Part shown: one piece after another, positions 30,948 through 42,018 of the stretch
Layout of the letters: the number at the start of each line of letters is the position of its first letter
How positions within the stretch are numbered: position 1 is the first letter of the stretch
Source of the DNA: Phytophthora quininea
Lineage: Eukaryota; Oomycota; Peronosporomycetes; Peronosporales; Peronosporaceae
DNA length: 64,000 nt
Assembly: GCA_011947345.1 (NCBI GenBank)
Contig: JAAVTG010000672.1
Location: 868,001 to 932,000 of the forward strand
Reading direction: 5' to 3'
Notes under the pieces: generated by a model
Seen by the model: the letters and a program-made list of their open reading frames with translations, nothing else
Databases searched by the model: none
What the model was told of the DNA's origin: nothing
Translations under genes and position numbers: made by a program

Positions 30948-32800
30948 ATGCGGTCCAGCTTCCTGTTTCTGGTGACAGCCGTCACAACCCTCCAGGTTTC
31001 GGCCAGCACTTTCAGCGGTTGGTCTCCTGCTCATCGCAGGGTGAAGGCAGCGGTGAAGAAGAATGTGCCATCTACAAGGCCCCACTGTGTCACCCCGGAA
31101 TATGCGAAGTACCGAAATCGGTGGATAACACCGTCGACATTTTCGTGAAGCGATATCCTGCTACAAAGGCGACGTCGCCACTGCTCCCAACGTCTGGCTC
31201 TTGCAGGGAGGTCCTGAAGCTTCGTCGTTAGACAGTAAGTTAACTCTTTTTTTTTTGCTTTTGCTTGCTTAGGTTAGCTTACTTTTGATGCCTGTAGTGG
31301 AGATGAGCAAGATGCTACTGCACGTAACGTTGGGTGGCTCGGTCAACATCTACGTGATGGATCAACGCGGAACTGGCCGCAGTACTCGATTCGATTGCGG
31401 CGCGACCACCGCCTACTCTCCATCGGCCGACAGAATTGAGATTTCGGAGATTCCGTCGTGTGCTAAAGACCTTCAAAAGCAGTTTGGCGACCTCTCCTCC
31501 TTCTCAGTTACCAGCGCTGCCACAGACCTGAAGACGTTCATCGCCAAGTACACGAACAAGGCCAGCACCACCGTCTATGGCGTCAGCTACGGCACCATTC
31601 TGGTTGAGCGTCTAATCCACTTGGCTCCCCCAAAGTTACCGGGTATGTCTTGGATAGCGTCGCGACGACTTCAGGCTCCGGAGCGCCGGCAGTTGAGAAA
31701 TTTGCCTACATGTCGACGTATGACACGTACTTTGGAGAGGTGGGCGACGCCTTCATGGCGCTCTGTAAACACGACAAAGACTGCAGCACCCGCTTCAAGC
31801 CCCATGATCTACAAAGGAGTGTTCGAAATCTGATCAAAAGCCTCGACGAGGACCCGAACTATGCCTGTGCGGTGCAAGACGGGACTTCGAAAGCTTCCTA
31901 CACGCTGCGAAAAGACCTCGGCTGGATGCTTCTGGACGAAACGACTAGAACGCTGGTGGCCCCGATCGTCTATCGATCCTTGCGCTGTTCGAAGGACGAC
32001 GTCGAAGTCTTGACTTTCTTCTACAAGACTCTGTACGGCAGCGCCACCGATACCAAGGTCCAAGACTTACAAAGCAAAGACGATGCGTACAGGTCGTACA
32101 TGCTGAACTACTTGATCCAGTTCTCAGAGATGTGGGAGACCCCGCAGCCGTCCATGAACGAGATGATCAAACGCTTTACCGACGTCGAGGTGTCCGACAC
32201 TGGCGCATTTGATCTCGTTGAGACGTATTGTGCTTTCTCAAAGAGGACTCGCCGGCCTGCAACAACTTTACCGGCGGAGACTACGACGCCAACGGGATCA
32301 TTTACGAGCGAGACCAGTACTGGAACAAGAGCGCCACCATCCCGAAGCAAGCCAGCGTTCTGTTGCTCAATGGCGGACTGGATCCTCAGACGCCACTTAA
32401 ATTCGCCAAGTATCTCCTGGCATCTCTCAAGGGGAGAACAAGGAGCTTGTCACTTTGACTACGCCACCCAGGAGTACTCATGACGACGTTCACCAACGAC
32501 AAGAACATACTTGCATCCTGTGGCATACAAGTGCTGGCCTCGTATGTGAAAAATGACGGCGATTTAACGAGTCTGGACAAATCCTGCCTCAAAGACTTGC
32601 CAGCGTTCAACATGACGCCGTCAGCGGACATCATGAATCAATACCTGTCCACCGATCACGCGTACGACGGTGTATTCTTGGGCAAAGGCTTTTCTGGTTC
32701 GGCGTCGCAGTGAAAGGCGCATGGAGAGGGATAGAGGTTTACCTCAGGAAGCACAGCTTCACTACTGGAACAATACATGACCAGTGTTTGGTAGGAATGC
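30948..32800 (+). pseudogene. Secreted S33-type serine peptidase (alpha/beta hydrolase)
   Basis: ATG 30948 begins a signal peptide (SSFLFLVTAVTTLQVSA). Then come AIYKAPLCHPGIC, VDIFVKR, the oxyanion segment APNVWLLQGGPEAS (Glu where Gly is usual), NIYVMDQRGTGRST, the nucleophile elbow VYGVSYGT (G-x-S-x-G) and LLNGGLDPQTPL (Asp region) followed by C-terminal sequence to 32713. These fit secreted tripeptidyl/prolyl aminopeptidase-like hydrolases of oomycetes. A 63-bp intron (31235-31297, GTAAGT...TGTAG) joins the frames exactly. At least five single-base frame changes (near 31025, 31165, 31645, 32230 and 32430) make it a pseudogene as read. Confidence 0.8.
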
Positions 32801-34085
32801 GCACTGTACATGACTCGATGAGCTATACAATCTCGACCTGCTGCCAAAATCTGCCTTCCTCAACCTTTGATAGATAACTGATCTATCAAAGGTTGAGGAA
32901 GTGGCGAACGGAGCAGTTTCCTTTGTAGACATCACCAACAAGAGGTCCCTCAGAATTTCCGAGACCGTCACTGACAGCGAGGACGAGGACACTATCGGAT
33001 GCACTGTTTTAACAGCTCAATGCTCCCGATCAGTCATCTGACCTTGCCAACATGATGCCTTTCACGGAATTCAGCAGGTACATGCCGCTTATCGACGCCT
33101 TCGATCGGCGCCACGAAGCAGGCTACTGCTTTGGATGAAGCGTTTTGGTAGAGGTAATGTCTAGTCTAGGCTAGCACAAGCTCTATTTGAAACGAAATAG
33201 AAGGTGGATCCTCATCTACTTTCTTTTCAGCGTTCGTTGTATTTCGTAGCTGGTTTGAAACTAAGGGAATGAGGAAATGCAGCTACCGACAGAGGAAGGT
33301 TGCTACGGAGGAACGTTTGCCAATGGTAGCACGATCAAGATTCCGCCAGCTCCAAAGAGCCCGCATTAAACTCGTAGATGATGATGCAGTCTATTCGATC
33401 ACTTAAAAGAATCCTAATAACCCTGCATGTTGTACGGCAAAAGCGGACAATAGCTTACTAGCTGTATCTACACCTTGGTCACTGAGTCCAAATCGCACTG
33501 TGCTAGTACTGTACCTCATGGGATGATTTAATTGCCCAGCGTACACAATATTCATACACTCTCCCGAGTTGATTGCTGCAGCAAGAGCTGCCGGTTGCGA
33601 TTCCTTTGGGTCGAGCCAGCGTTCGAGTCAGTGAACGTTGCGTATATAATATTATAATAACTGGCGGCACGTGTGCATAGACCTCGAATTTGCTAAGCCT
33701 ACACGATTCTGATTACCACTTTATGTGGACACCAGCATTGTTTGAGGGCAAGCATGAAGTGCAACCGTTACCGCTCAAATCTTTCGCGGGGCTGAGGCTC
33801 ACGTACTCTTGCTGCTGATCAGTTTACTGCTCGGAAATACCCACGGCAAGGTAGTAATCACCGCGACCAGGACGGTTGCTTCAGCTTTCGACCGTCAACG
33901 GATCACAACGCCCACCACACGCAGCGCCACGCATGCATCTCCAGTCGACCGAGTGTGTCGAGGGAATACGGTCGGGAGTCTACACTATCGCTGCTAATGC
34001 GGAACACCAATTCCTTGGACGGTAGGATCAAACGATAAGAACTGCAACGAAATCCACTTAATGTATGATAGTACATTAACCCGAT
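32801..34085. other. Intergenic with a perfect hairpin
   Basis: No clear gene. A hairpin lies at 32855-32901. The part from about 33670 to 33880 resembles the upstream region of the effector at 35690 (GCTGCTGATCA, GGTAATCACC), so a decayed effector promoter may be present. Confidence 0.4.
32855..32901. repeat. Perfect 21-bp inverted repeat, 5-nt loop
   Basis: Arms 32855-32875 and 32881-32901 are exact reverse complements around AACTG. There is no following T run, so it does not look like a terminator. Confidence 0.9.
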
Positions 34086-34103
34086 AGGCAACATTGAACT
34101 GCA

Positions 34104-35141
34104 CTACATTTTGATATTATTGAGAGCGTCGTCCAAGAGCAGCGACTCGGCCATTCTCGTGGTCTCTTGATAATTATCGTGGACCATGCTCTGGACAAAC
34201 TCATCGAACTGTCTAGCCAACGCTCCGAGCATTTCGTTGGGGCTATTCAGGTGCAGCAGAGTTTGACGAGCGCACGTCTGTCCGAATGTACCAGACCCGT
34301 TTGCTGACCGGCGGAAAACACCCCAACCAGTGCCTTCAACATGCAGTCCTCGGAAAGACCCATCGCCTCGCATCGACGACTTCCTCACAATTACTTCTCG
34401 ATCTCCCTCTACAAACCTCTTGTTGACAAAGAGATGCACAAGAGATTCACTGCCACCGCCTTCCAGTCTCCTGGTGTAGCGCACTTTGATGGCCATCGTA
34501 TTCTTCGGGTCGTCCACGTTGTCGTATTCCTCTCTTTCCTCTTGCTGGTGGATCATACTCGACATCATCCAAATGGAATCGCAGGTTTGTCGATAGCCAA
34601 ACGGGAACACTTTTTGCTGGCAGATCTCAACAATCGACACCCCTTGTTCGGTCGTCGTGACTCGCTGGAAGGCCGTAGACTCCTCCGTGAAGCCCAATCC
34701 GCAGTCCTTGAGAACTTGGTCCGTCTGCCTGTACACGTCGCTGAGTTCGTGGCTGTACATGCCGTAGACAAGCTCGTCACTCGGCTGGAGGAATACGTCC
34801 GCGTAGAGGTTAGGAATCTGTGCTGTGATTGCTCTCAGCGTCCTCATGTGCTGTCGGACCAAAGTGATGAGGTCTCTGATGAGCTCGTTTTTGCCGCAGA
34901 CAGCGGACAGCAGAAAACGATGCCGTTCCTCCGAAGCTTGGAGGTCCGTTAAACCTTGGCTAGCGATGCCTTCCCAGACGGACATCTTTGGTCGAGCGGG
35001 AACCGCTGTCGTCCCCGCCGCCTTGTTTCGTGCGTGTAGAAGCAGTCGATGTACTCTTGTCAGGTTGACCAGTTGACGTTGTAGATCCTTCTTCTTGGCC
35101 TTTTGCTTTTCGTAGTAGGTGAGTATGGTTTTGCCTTCCAT
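34104..35141 (-). CDS. Coiled-coil oomycete family protein, intact copy
   Basis: 345 codons from ATG 35141 (an in-frame ATG at 35153 adds four). The N-terminal 50 residues are basic and coiled-coil-like. WEGIASQGL and ERHRFLLSAVCGKNELIRDL follow, then a globular part with YADVFLQPSDELVYGMY, VFPFGYRQTCDSIW, FVNKRFVEGDREVIVR and a C-terminus with GALARQFDEFVQSMV. The pattern recalls the expanded oomycete M96-like/START-like family; cellular role unknown. Inverted relative to the copy at 14353 and nearly identical, with homology from about 35220 to 34086, so the duplication includes about 70 bp upstream. Confidence 0.75.
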   Translation of the reverse strand: MEGKTILTYYEKQKAKKKDLQRQLVNLTRVHRLLLHARNKAAGTTAVPARPKMSVWEGIASQGLTDLQASEERHRFLLSAVCGKNELIRDLITLVRQHMRTLRAITAQIPNLYADVFLQPSDELVYGMYSHELSDVYRQTDQVLKDCGLGFTEESTAFQRVTTTEQGVSIVEICQQKVFPFGYRQTCDSIWMMSSMIHQQEEREEYDNVDDPKNTMAIKVRYTRRLEGGGSESLVHLFVNKRFVEGDREVIVRKSSMRGDGSFRGLHVEGTGWGVFRRSANGSGTFGQTCARQTLLHLNSPNEMLGALARQFDEFVQSMVHDNYQETTRMAESLLLDDALNNIKM

Positions 35142-35220
35142 CGTGGACGTCATGGTCGGTTGATTATGAGCCGGTTGTTCACCAGTAGATTGGACACGAT
35201 GGCGTTGCTATGAGTCACGG

Positions 35221-35689
35221 ATATGTAAGACTGCAAATGAGTGAATGAGCCTCAAGATCGAAGCTTGGATTACCCGATCGCGACGGCCTGTGGTGAAGGA
35301 CAATCTCCACCACGTGACGTATGTCAAGGGCGCCCTTTGCGCAGGATAGCGATGCTTTGAGAAGTACCCAGTGTGTTGAGAGCGAACCTTCCACATACGC
35401 TTGTTGTGATTGGAAATATACGTCCTTGAGTTTCATACTGCAGTGATTATCCGAGTCGGAGAAAGTTTGAGGTTATAACTGGTGACACGTGTGCTGAGAC
35501 TTCGATTTGCTTCTTGTTCACAAGCCTACGCGATGCAGATTACCACTCGATGTGGGTACACGTGCTGCTGATCAAACCGATCTGTTTACTGTTGAGAGGT
35601 GTCCCCTTCAGGCGGTAATCACCTCGACACTGGCGAAACCTGACAAGTTCATTACTAGAAAAGCCCGGTGGTCACAACTACGACTCTTC
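35221..35689. other. Effector upstream region
   Basis: No gene. Parts of 35489-35640 resemble 33671-33880. Confidence 0.4.
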
Positions 35690-37148
35690 ATGAACATGAT
35701 TCGCCTCGTTGCGGTGGCTACGATGCTCGTGGTTGTTAATTGCAGTGCCCAACCGACCGAGCTAGATCACGACCAGCTCATTCCTGGTGTCGACCAACTC
35801 AGCTCTAGCGGGAGAAGATCTCTAAGGTCGAAATCAATGGTGGATGACAGCAAGGACATATCTGGTGGCGCCTACAGTTCCGCTCCGAAGAACGCGGGCT
35901 AATCGGCTGGTGGAAGGTTAGAAATTTGGTCAAGAAGCGAGCGTCGGAGGATGAAGCCAAGAAGGTGCTGGGGTTAGACGGCCTTACTGGGAGTGATCTC
36001 CTAGGGCACAAAAACCACAAGGAGTTCCTAAAATTCCTCGAGGACATGGAGAACGTTCGTCTGACGGACTGGCAGGAGAATGGGGCGACAACATTCGGTG
36101 CATGGGTGCGGTTGGAGCTTGACAAGATGACTCCAACTGAAGTCTTTCATTCTAGCAACTTCGGCGTCTACCGGAAGTACGTGAATATGATCGACGACTA
36201 CAATCTCGCTCAAATTGCCAAGGGAAGATGCCGCCGGTGGCGAATGAGTCTGAAATGGAGCTAGCGTTAAAGTGTGCATCTGGATATCCAAAAGAGGCCA
36301 CACGATTATGTTGAACAGCAATTGTTCTGATGTAGCTACTGTTATTCGTCGCCAACACTTTCAATTTCTCCAGAAATTTGTATTAGCGATTACTACACAC
36401 CCAGACGAAGATGACAATGTATGGTATCGCCCAATGCTCTACATGATCCAATTACGCTATGGCAACTTCGCCCGCCCGCGATCGAGTGATTTCTTACTTC
36501 AAAACCCACCGAAACCAGCGGGCTGGAGGTCGAGCATGCTACCTTTGTGGTGGAGACACTTGCTACGTGAGTGGAACAGAATTAAATGGCCAGCCCCGGA
36601 GTCGATACACTACAACAGAAGAAAAACACTGCAGAAGGTGTTATTCACCCCAATTTGGTGGAGCAAGTTGCCTGAATTTCAGGTACTGGATACGCGCAGC
36701 CCAGCAAGTCCGGCGAAGCCCCTGGGGTCAGGGTCAAACGCCTTTCGGGCGCTCTGTCGGGAACTGGCAAAACATAAAAAGTTATGTTTTGCCGACTTTC
36801 TGGGTGCCAATCGAGACTGGCCGTCGTCAACGGCATTTTTCACGGACGTCTGCTCCGAGATTCATCCAATACTTGGGACGAAAGTGCTTCCGCATGACAT
36901 TTTCGTGCTCTACCATCAAATGAGCCGATTATTTCATCGCTTACTACCGCATCCGGACGAAGGAGGAATGCAGGAAGTAACAAGTACGAATTCACCGCCG
37001 ATATTTGGAATCAAGGTAAGTAGCTGTCTCCCAACAGAACCAACTACGCGATTATTCCCAAATTTGCGATCGCAAGATTGGAAGGTAATTCTCCAGCAAG
37101 TTCCGAAGGTGATGCATCATCCGATGGAAGACCTGGGGTGTCCTCGAC

Positions 37149-39958
37149 GCAGGGCTTCCAAAAACATTGGGGTGAGATTTTCGGAGACACAAAATACAAC
37201 AAGAATGATTACCAACTAGATGAACCAGCACAGCACCGTCTACTAGAATCGATCGACAGGACTTTAACCCCTGAAGCTGCAGATGGACTCGAAAGCGACT
37301 TATCAAGCGACGAATTCTCTGCAGCAATTCGATCGATGAAAAACCATTCTGCTCCTGGCCCAGATGGGTTTACTTCGGCATTCTATCATATCGACCCAGA
37401 CTTGTTTGGGAATATTTTACGGATCGTGTTTTGCTATCAACTTGAGAGAGGCGAGCTGCTACCACATCAAAGATACTCATCAGTTGCATTGTTGTTCAAA
37501 AGGGAGATCGAGCGGACCCCGGAAACTTCCGGCCAATAACGTTGATTCCAGTTGAAGTAAAGATTTTATCACGAGTCCTGACCGATAGGCTGAGGCCGTT
37601 CATGGCTTCCTTAGTGCACCCGGATCAGAAAGGATTTATCCCCGGAAGATCTATTCATCAACAAGTCATGTTAGTACACGACCTCCAACATTTGGTGACC
37701 TGTGAACACAGGCAAGGAGTTGCAGCCTTCCTTGACTTCGCGAAGGCATATGACCGCGTTAATCGAAATTACCTTTTCAAAGTGATGGAGCGTCAACGTT
37801 TTGGAAAGCGGTTTCTCTCGTGGATTAACTTACTATACAAAGGAACAAAGTGTTCGTTAATGATAAATGGTTGGGCGCAAGATGCGCTGGAGCCATCCCG
37901 AGGTGTTAAGCAAGGTGACCCCCTTTCACCCTTTCTTTTGCGCTGACACTTGAACCCCTGGGAAATTTGCTTCGAGAGAAACGAGAGCTTGGTGTTCGAG
38001 TTGACGACACGCTCTCGATTCCAGTAGCATTTTTGCAGATGACACAGTGCTATTCGCCAATGATGCTTCTTCTCTCAAAATGAACTGCAGCTCGTTGACT
38101 GCTACTGCGCGGGATCAGGAGCTAAACTCAACCACTCCAAGAGCGTAATAATGAGTCTCAATAATCATCGAAAGCCTCCCATTCTTGAACCACTACGATC
38201 GCTGAGGAAAGGTGACACCGTCAAGTACCTTGGTCTACCATTTGGTAATCTCGACACTTCGACCGAGTTAGACAAACAATTAGATCACAAGCTGATGACA
38301 AGACTTCAACTTTGGAAAGGGCGAGCTCGAACACTCGTGGGAAGGCGACTAATTGTCCAAGCTATCGTACTGTCGACGATATGGTACTTTACGACGACTG
38401 TTATTCCCACTAGGTATATCAAACGATGGCAAAGCGCCGTAAAAACGTTCATACTCTACAACCGGGTGGGAGCTAGTCGTGGAGGTATTAACATCGTTCC
38501 CACTTCATTTGCCATACAAGCACGGCAAGACGATGGAATTGGGGTTCCAGAGATTATGTCCTGCATCCGGAGACAACGTTTTCTCTTCCTTCAAAAATTT
38601 GTCAAAGTCCTCGCTTGTCATAATGAAAACGACGAAACAGTGTAGTATAGACCCATAGCAGAATTACTACGACACCGATATGGGGAATTTGTACGTCCGT
38701 GGTCGGGAGAGTTTTGCTACAAAATCCACCTGAACCTCCTGGATGGAAAGCAACAATGCTCCCGTTATGGTGGCGTAAACTACTGCAAGATTGGAGCCGC
38801 GTAAAATGGCCAAGCAAGTACTCATTACGATACACTAGAATGAAGACACTCCAAAACTCGTTATTCAGCCCAATATGGTGGAATGCATCGACAAATTTCC
38901 AAGTGTGGCGCAGACAAGATGCTCATCGCGCACCACTGGGAACAGGACCCGTCAAATTCCGGTGCCTCTGTAAAGAGCTTGCTTCAAAAGGCAAACGGTG
39001 TATAGCAGACTTTCTAGATACTTCCCATCGATGGCCAACCCTCATGGTGTTTTTCAGGGGGTATCTACCGAGCTACGTCAATTCTGGGGTCCAGGGTTGC
39101 ACTGACGGATATCGCCCAGCTTTATCGACAGCTAACCCAGGTGTTTGAACGGGTATTGCCACACCCAGAGACAGGTGGAATAAGCGTGGCAACGCGAGGT
39201 GCAATGCCGCCGACATTGGGACTGACAGTCGGAAAAACATCTCGGTTCTTCCCAAATCTAAAATCCCAAGACTGGGACAAATTGTTGCGGCCTGATAGAT
39301 GCGTGCAACCACACCCCATGAAAGTGCTTGGCTGTCCGCAACGACAGATCCATACTACGTTACAACAGATACTCGCCCTCCGCCAGTTTCTGGTTCCTGT
39401 TGTCCACGATGTGATGCTGAGAATGTTCTTCGGAGACCTCATTGTCGGATCAAGGTTGTTCTTCCTCAAGTCGTTAAATCCTACGATTCAACAGTGTGTG
39501 AGACGATCATGTGCTGCGATAGAAACAGTAGAGCACTGTTTTTCTCGTGTCCAGCTCTGACGCAAATGTGGACCCCATTGTGCCCCCATGGCATAAGGCT
39601 TTCGCGACGGAGTTGGATTGGCGATTGCTAATTTTTCCTAAACCACGAGACCTGAATAGGGAGTGGAGGCAGAACCAAAAGTGGTCCTGCTACTGTGGCG
39701 AGTCCACACTGCGGTCGCGTTCCATGCTACGTGGAGGTTGAGAAACGACATACTATTCCGTGAAACTACAGCCGAAGTACCAAACGTCCAAAATGTGACG
39801 TCCTCTTTTCGACGACACTGTCTGTTCATCAATCACCATTCAGCGGAGCTTGGGATTGACGACAAAATTGTAACCTCTGTTCTGGAGAAGTTAGGCTTTG
39901 ACCCACCTGCGCCGCGAAACACACTACCAGCAAGTCACGTTTGGATTCCACGAAACTA
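37149..39958 (+). pseudogene. LINE L1 ORF2: RT and C-terminal zinc region
   Basis: Reverse transcriptase blocks in order: HSAPGPDGFTSAFY, GFIPGRSIHQQ, FLDFAKAYDRV, GVKQGDPLSPF, FADDTVLF (about 38034-38060) and KYLGLPFG. The C-terminal region has RQFLVPVVHDVMLRMFFGDL and the zf-RVT-like QQCVRRSC...VEHC. Frame changes lie near 37500, 37945, 38025, 38645, 39100 and 39540. No endonuclease domain is present because the insertion is truncated. Confidence 0.9.
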
Positions 39959-40039
39959 AGCAGCAGAACGACTGAGTAGTATACGATCGTAGCTAGAAAA
40001 ACGGTTTATCCGACTGGTTAATCAACTTAAATTTCCTTT
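37149..40039 (+). mobile_element. LINE family L1, inserted in LINE L2
   Basis: A 2891-bp 5'-truncated insertion with a perfect 17-bp TSD, CCTGGGGTGTCCTCGAC (37132-37148, 40040-40056). It starts inside ORF2 just upstream of the RT domain and ends AAATTTCCTTTC. Confidence 0.95.
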
Positions 40040-40912
40040 CCTGGGGTGTCCTCGACAAAGGATTCATGAAACCTTGTCCAGTGTGATTTCTCTACGTGGA
40101 TATCTACTGCCGGTAATTCATGATGTGATAGTACGAATGTGCTTTGGAGACCTCACAGTCGGTTCACGACTATACTTCCTCAGAGAACTAAATCCTACCA
40201 TCCATAACTGCGTTCGTCCGGAATGCCGGGATATCGAAACGGTAGAACACTGTTTTTCACGTGCCCATCATTAGAACCAATGTGGAGCGAACTATGGAGC
40301 CGGTGGTCGAGGTTCTTTTGCGTCGATCTAAGCTGGAGGTTGCTACTCTTCCCAAGATTATAAGACCTCCGTAGGAACTGGAGAAGTGAACACAAAGAAC
40401 TGATACTTCTATGGAGGATCTACACAGCGATTGTGTTTCATGCAACAGGGCGGCTCAGGAACGACATTCATTTCCAGGAAACGACAGCTGAAATGCCAAA
40501 TATTCTCAATCTACTGAACTCGTTCAAGAGGCACTACCAATTCCTCTACCAACACGCACATGAGCTTCATTGCAACCGCGCTACTGTGGCCCGGGTGCTG
40601 CAACAACTTGGCGTTGATCCGCCAGAAAATAATATCCCGGAACCCATGCACCACATGTGGACGACACGAACGTAACTCTCACGGATAGATAGCCTATTAC
40701 CTTAAGACGAGAAATCCGCTAAACAGATAATCAATTCAATTTCCTGATGGTGAACAGCAATTGGGGATGAAGGGATTGGAGTTAGAGCAGATGAAGGAGC
40801 ACCAGAACTACAAGTTCTTGTGGGCGAGATTGATAGAAGACGTCAACGGACTCGACATTAAGACCGTGTGACCAACTGCGCTCTGAGCTTCGTTTGCGCG
40901 TTTAGAGTGCAG

Positions 40913-41143
40913 TTGAGTTGCTTCAAATGCTTAATTTATTTCCTGGTTATTGGTTGGGGGTATTTGCTATTATTCGATCTGTTGAATGATGATTGAATTT
41001 AAATGGAATATTCATCGTTTCCTTTGTTCTGGATGTTTTCTATAGGCTCTCGGCCCGGCAGCCCCCGCAGGGACTCGAACCCCAACTGGAGGGATGAACT
41101 TCGTGAGTTGTATACACAACCCACTGAAGCGCCACGAGGCCCC
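40913..41143 (-). mobile_element. tRNA-derived SINE, copy 2
   Basis: Minus orientation. The 5' head reads GGGGCCTCGTGGC and includes a B box GGTTCGAGTCC that fits pol III consensus well. Body and tail match 10969-11220. Flanks (GCGTTTAGAGT, GTGTTTAAAGT) may be an imperfect TSD. It lies 42 bp after the stop of the effector at 40871. Confidence 0.8.
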
Positions 41144-41328
41144 GCGTGTTTAAAGTTAAGAGTTCTCTAACTTGCAGATTAGATTCTGGATCGGTGAGTC
41201 TCGTTCTCGTGACGGGCGATTTTTGATCGCTGCTAGCGGCCGAACGAACTTGATGGTAGCAAGGGGAACGAGCTAGATTCCATCGGCTTTGAGAACACTG
41301 TGAACAACCATCTACTTTTGTAGTATTA

Positions 41329-41350
41329 CTAAAAGTTTTTGTGAATGACC
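41329..41350 (-). pseudogene. 3' end of the effector at 48713
   Basis: After the TSD, GTC-ATT-CAC-AAA-AAC-TTT-TAG completes the last module begun at 48064-48150. Located across the Gypsy insertion. Confidence 0.7.
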
Positions 41351-41922
41351 TGTAACACGTAGCGCGGGCGAGGAGCGTTGGGGCGAGACGGCGGCGGCGA
41401 CGAGTTGGCGGAGACGGTGAACGGCGGAGACTGGCGGTGGCGCAGCTGGAGGAGGCGCCTTGGCCCTGGAAGTAGAATTGAGAAGTGAGATTGATCTGGC
41501 GGGTTTATCTTGCTAGCGCGCGTTGGGGAAACGCAAAGGGAAATCCAGTTCCCATCCTAAAGCCTATCAATTCTCTAAGTCCATATGAATCCTAATTCTA
41601 CCAATGAACAGTTCCTAACTGGAAACGTAGCTCGAATCTTGAATCTTCTTGATGCGTCCCATAATCAAGAATCCATCAATAACTGGATTCTTTCAAATCC
41701 GTAGAATTTAAGAGCCAATCAGAGTAAAGATTATGGGACGTTCTTGAGACACCTAGAAGGTGTAATCTTGAACTTGAAGCCCTCGACCAATAGGAACGCT
41801 TTATGTATGTATGTCTACTACCATAAAGATAGCCAGCTATCCAGCATAATCTGGATAGTCTCAAAACGTATTGACGGGGTTGTCGTCTGCAACATGTTGT
41901 CGCTGACGGCAATCCCGTCACA
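41351..41922 (-). repeat. Gypsy 3' LTR
   Basis: 572 bp, same length and apparently same sequence as 47492-48063. Confidence 0.95.
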
Positions 41923-42018
41923 TGACCTCTCTTCAAGAAGACGCCTATTTCGAAAATGGCTTCGGTCTCTTCTTGGTTCCCCAATAGAGATCAATGAGTC
42001 CGGGAATCTGCTTTAGAT

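Larger units (their letters stand above)
36325..40750 (+). mobile_element. LINE family L2, inserted in the effector
   Basis: 5'-truncated non-LTR element, flanked by the 13-bp TSD TGAACAGCAATTG (36312-36324, 40751-40763). Its ORF2 C-terminal region runs 36325-37131 and 40057-40675 (RLFPNLRSQDW, then GYLLPVIHDVIVRMCFGDL and zf-RVT cysteines), and ends in the 3' UTR shared with 8270-8312. It is itself interrupted by LINE L1. Confidence 0.92.
35690..40871 (+). pseudogene. RXLR-LWY effector split by nested LINEs
   Basis: ATG 35690 starts a signal peptide (LVAVATMLVVVNCSA), followed by RSLR (about 35810-35821) and an acidic segment with DDSKD. The frame ends at 35902, where a GGG run seems one base short; from about 35905 the next frame carries WWKVRNLVKKRAS, AKKVLGLDGLTGSDLLG, VRLTDWQENG and YRKYVNMIDDYNLAQ. 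After two more frame changes, VEQQLG is cut at 36324 by LINE sequence and resumes at 40751 with LGMKGLELEQMKEHQNYKF, ending at TGA 40869-40871. The full LWY order is present. Confidence 0.85.

Noticed and set aside
32855..32901. Transcription terminator
   Set aside because: Eukaryotic context and no T tract after the stem.
34341..34952. 203-codon plus-strand ORF
   Set aside because: It is the antisense shadow of the intact gene at 34104-35141; a similar shadow appears opposite the copy at 14353.
41346..41927. LTRs extending five bases further to include TGACC
   Set aside because: TGACC follows both LTRs, but it also precedes the left one, and the host effector frame closes only if TGACC is the TSD.
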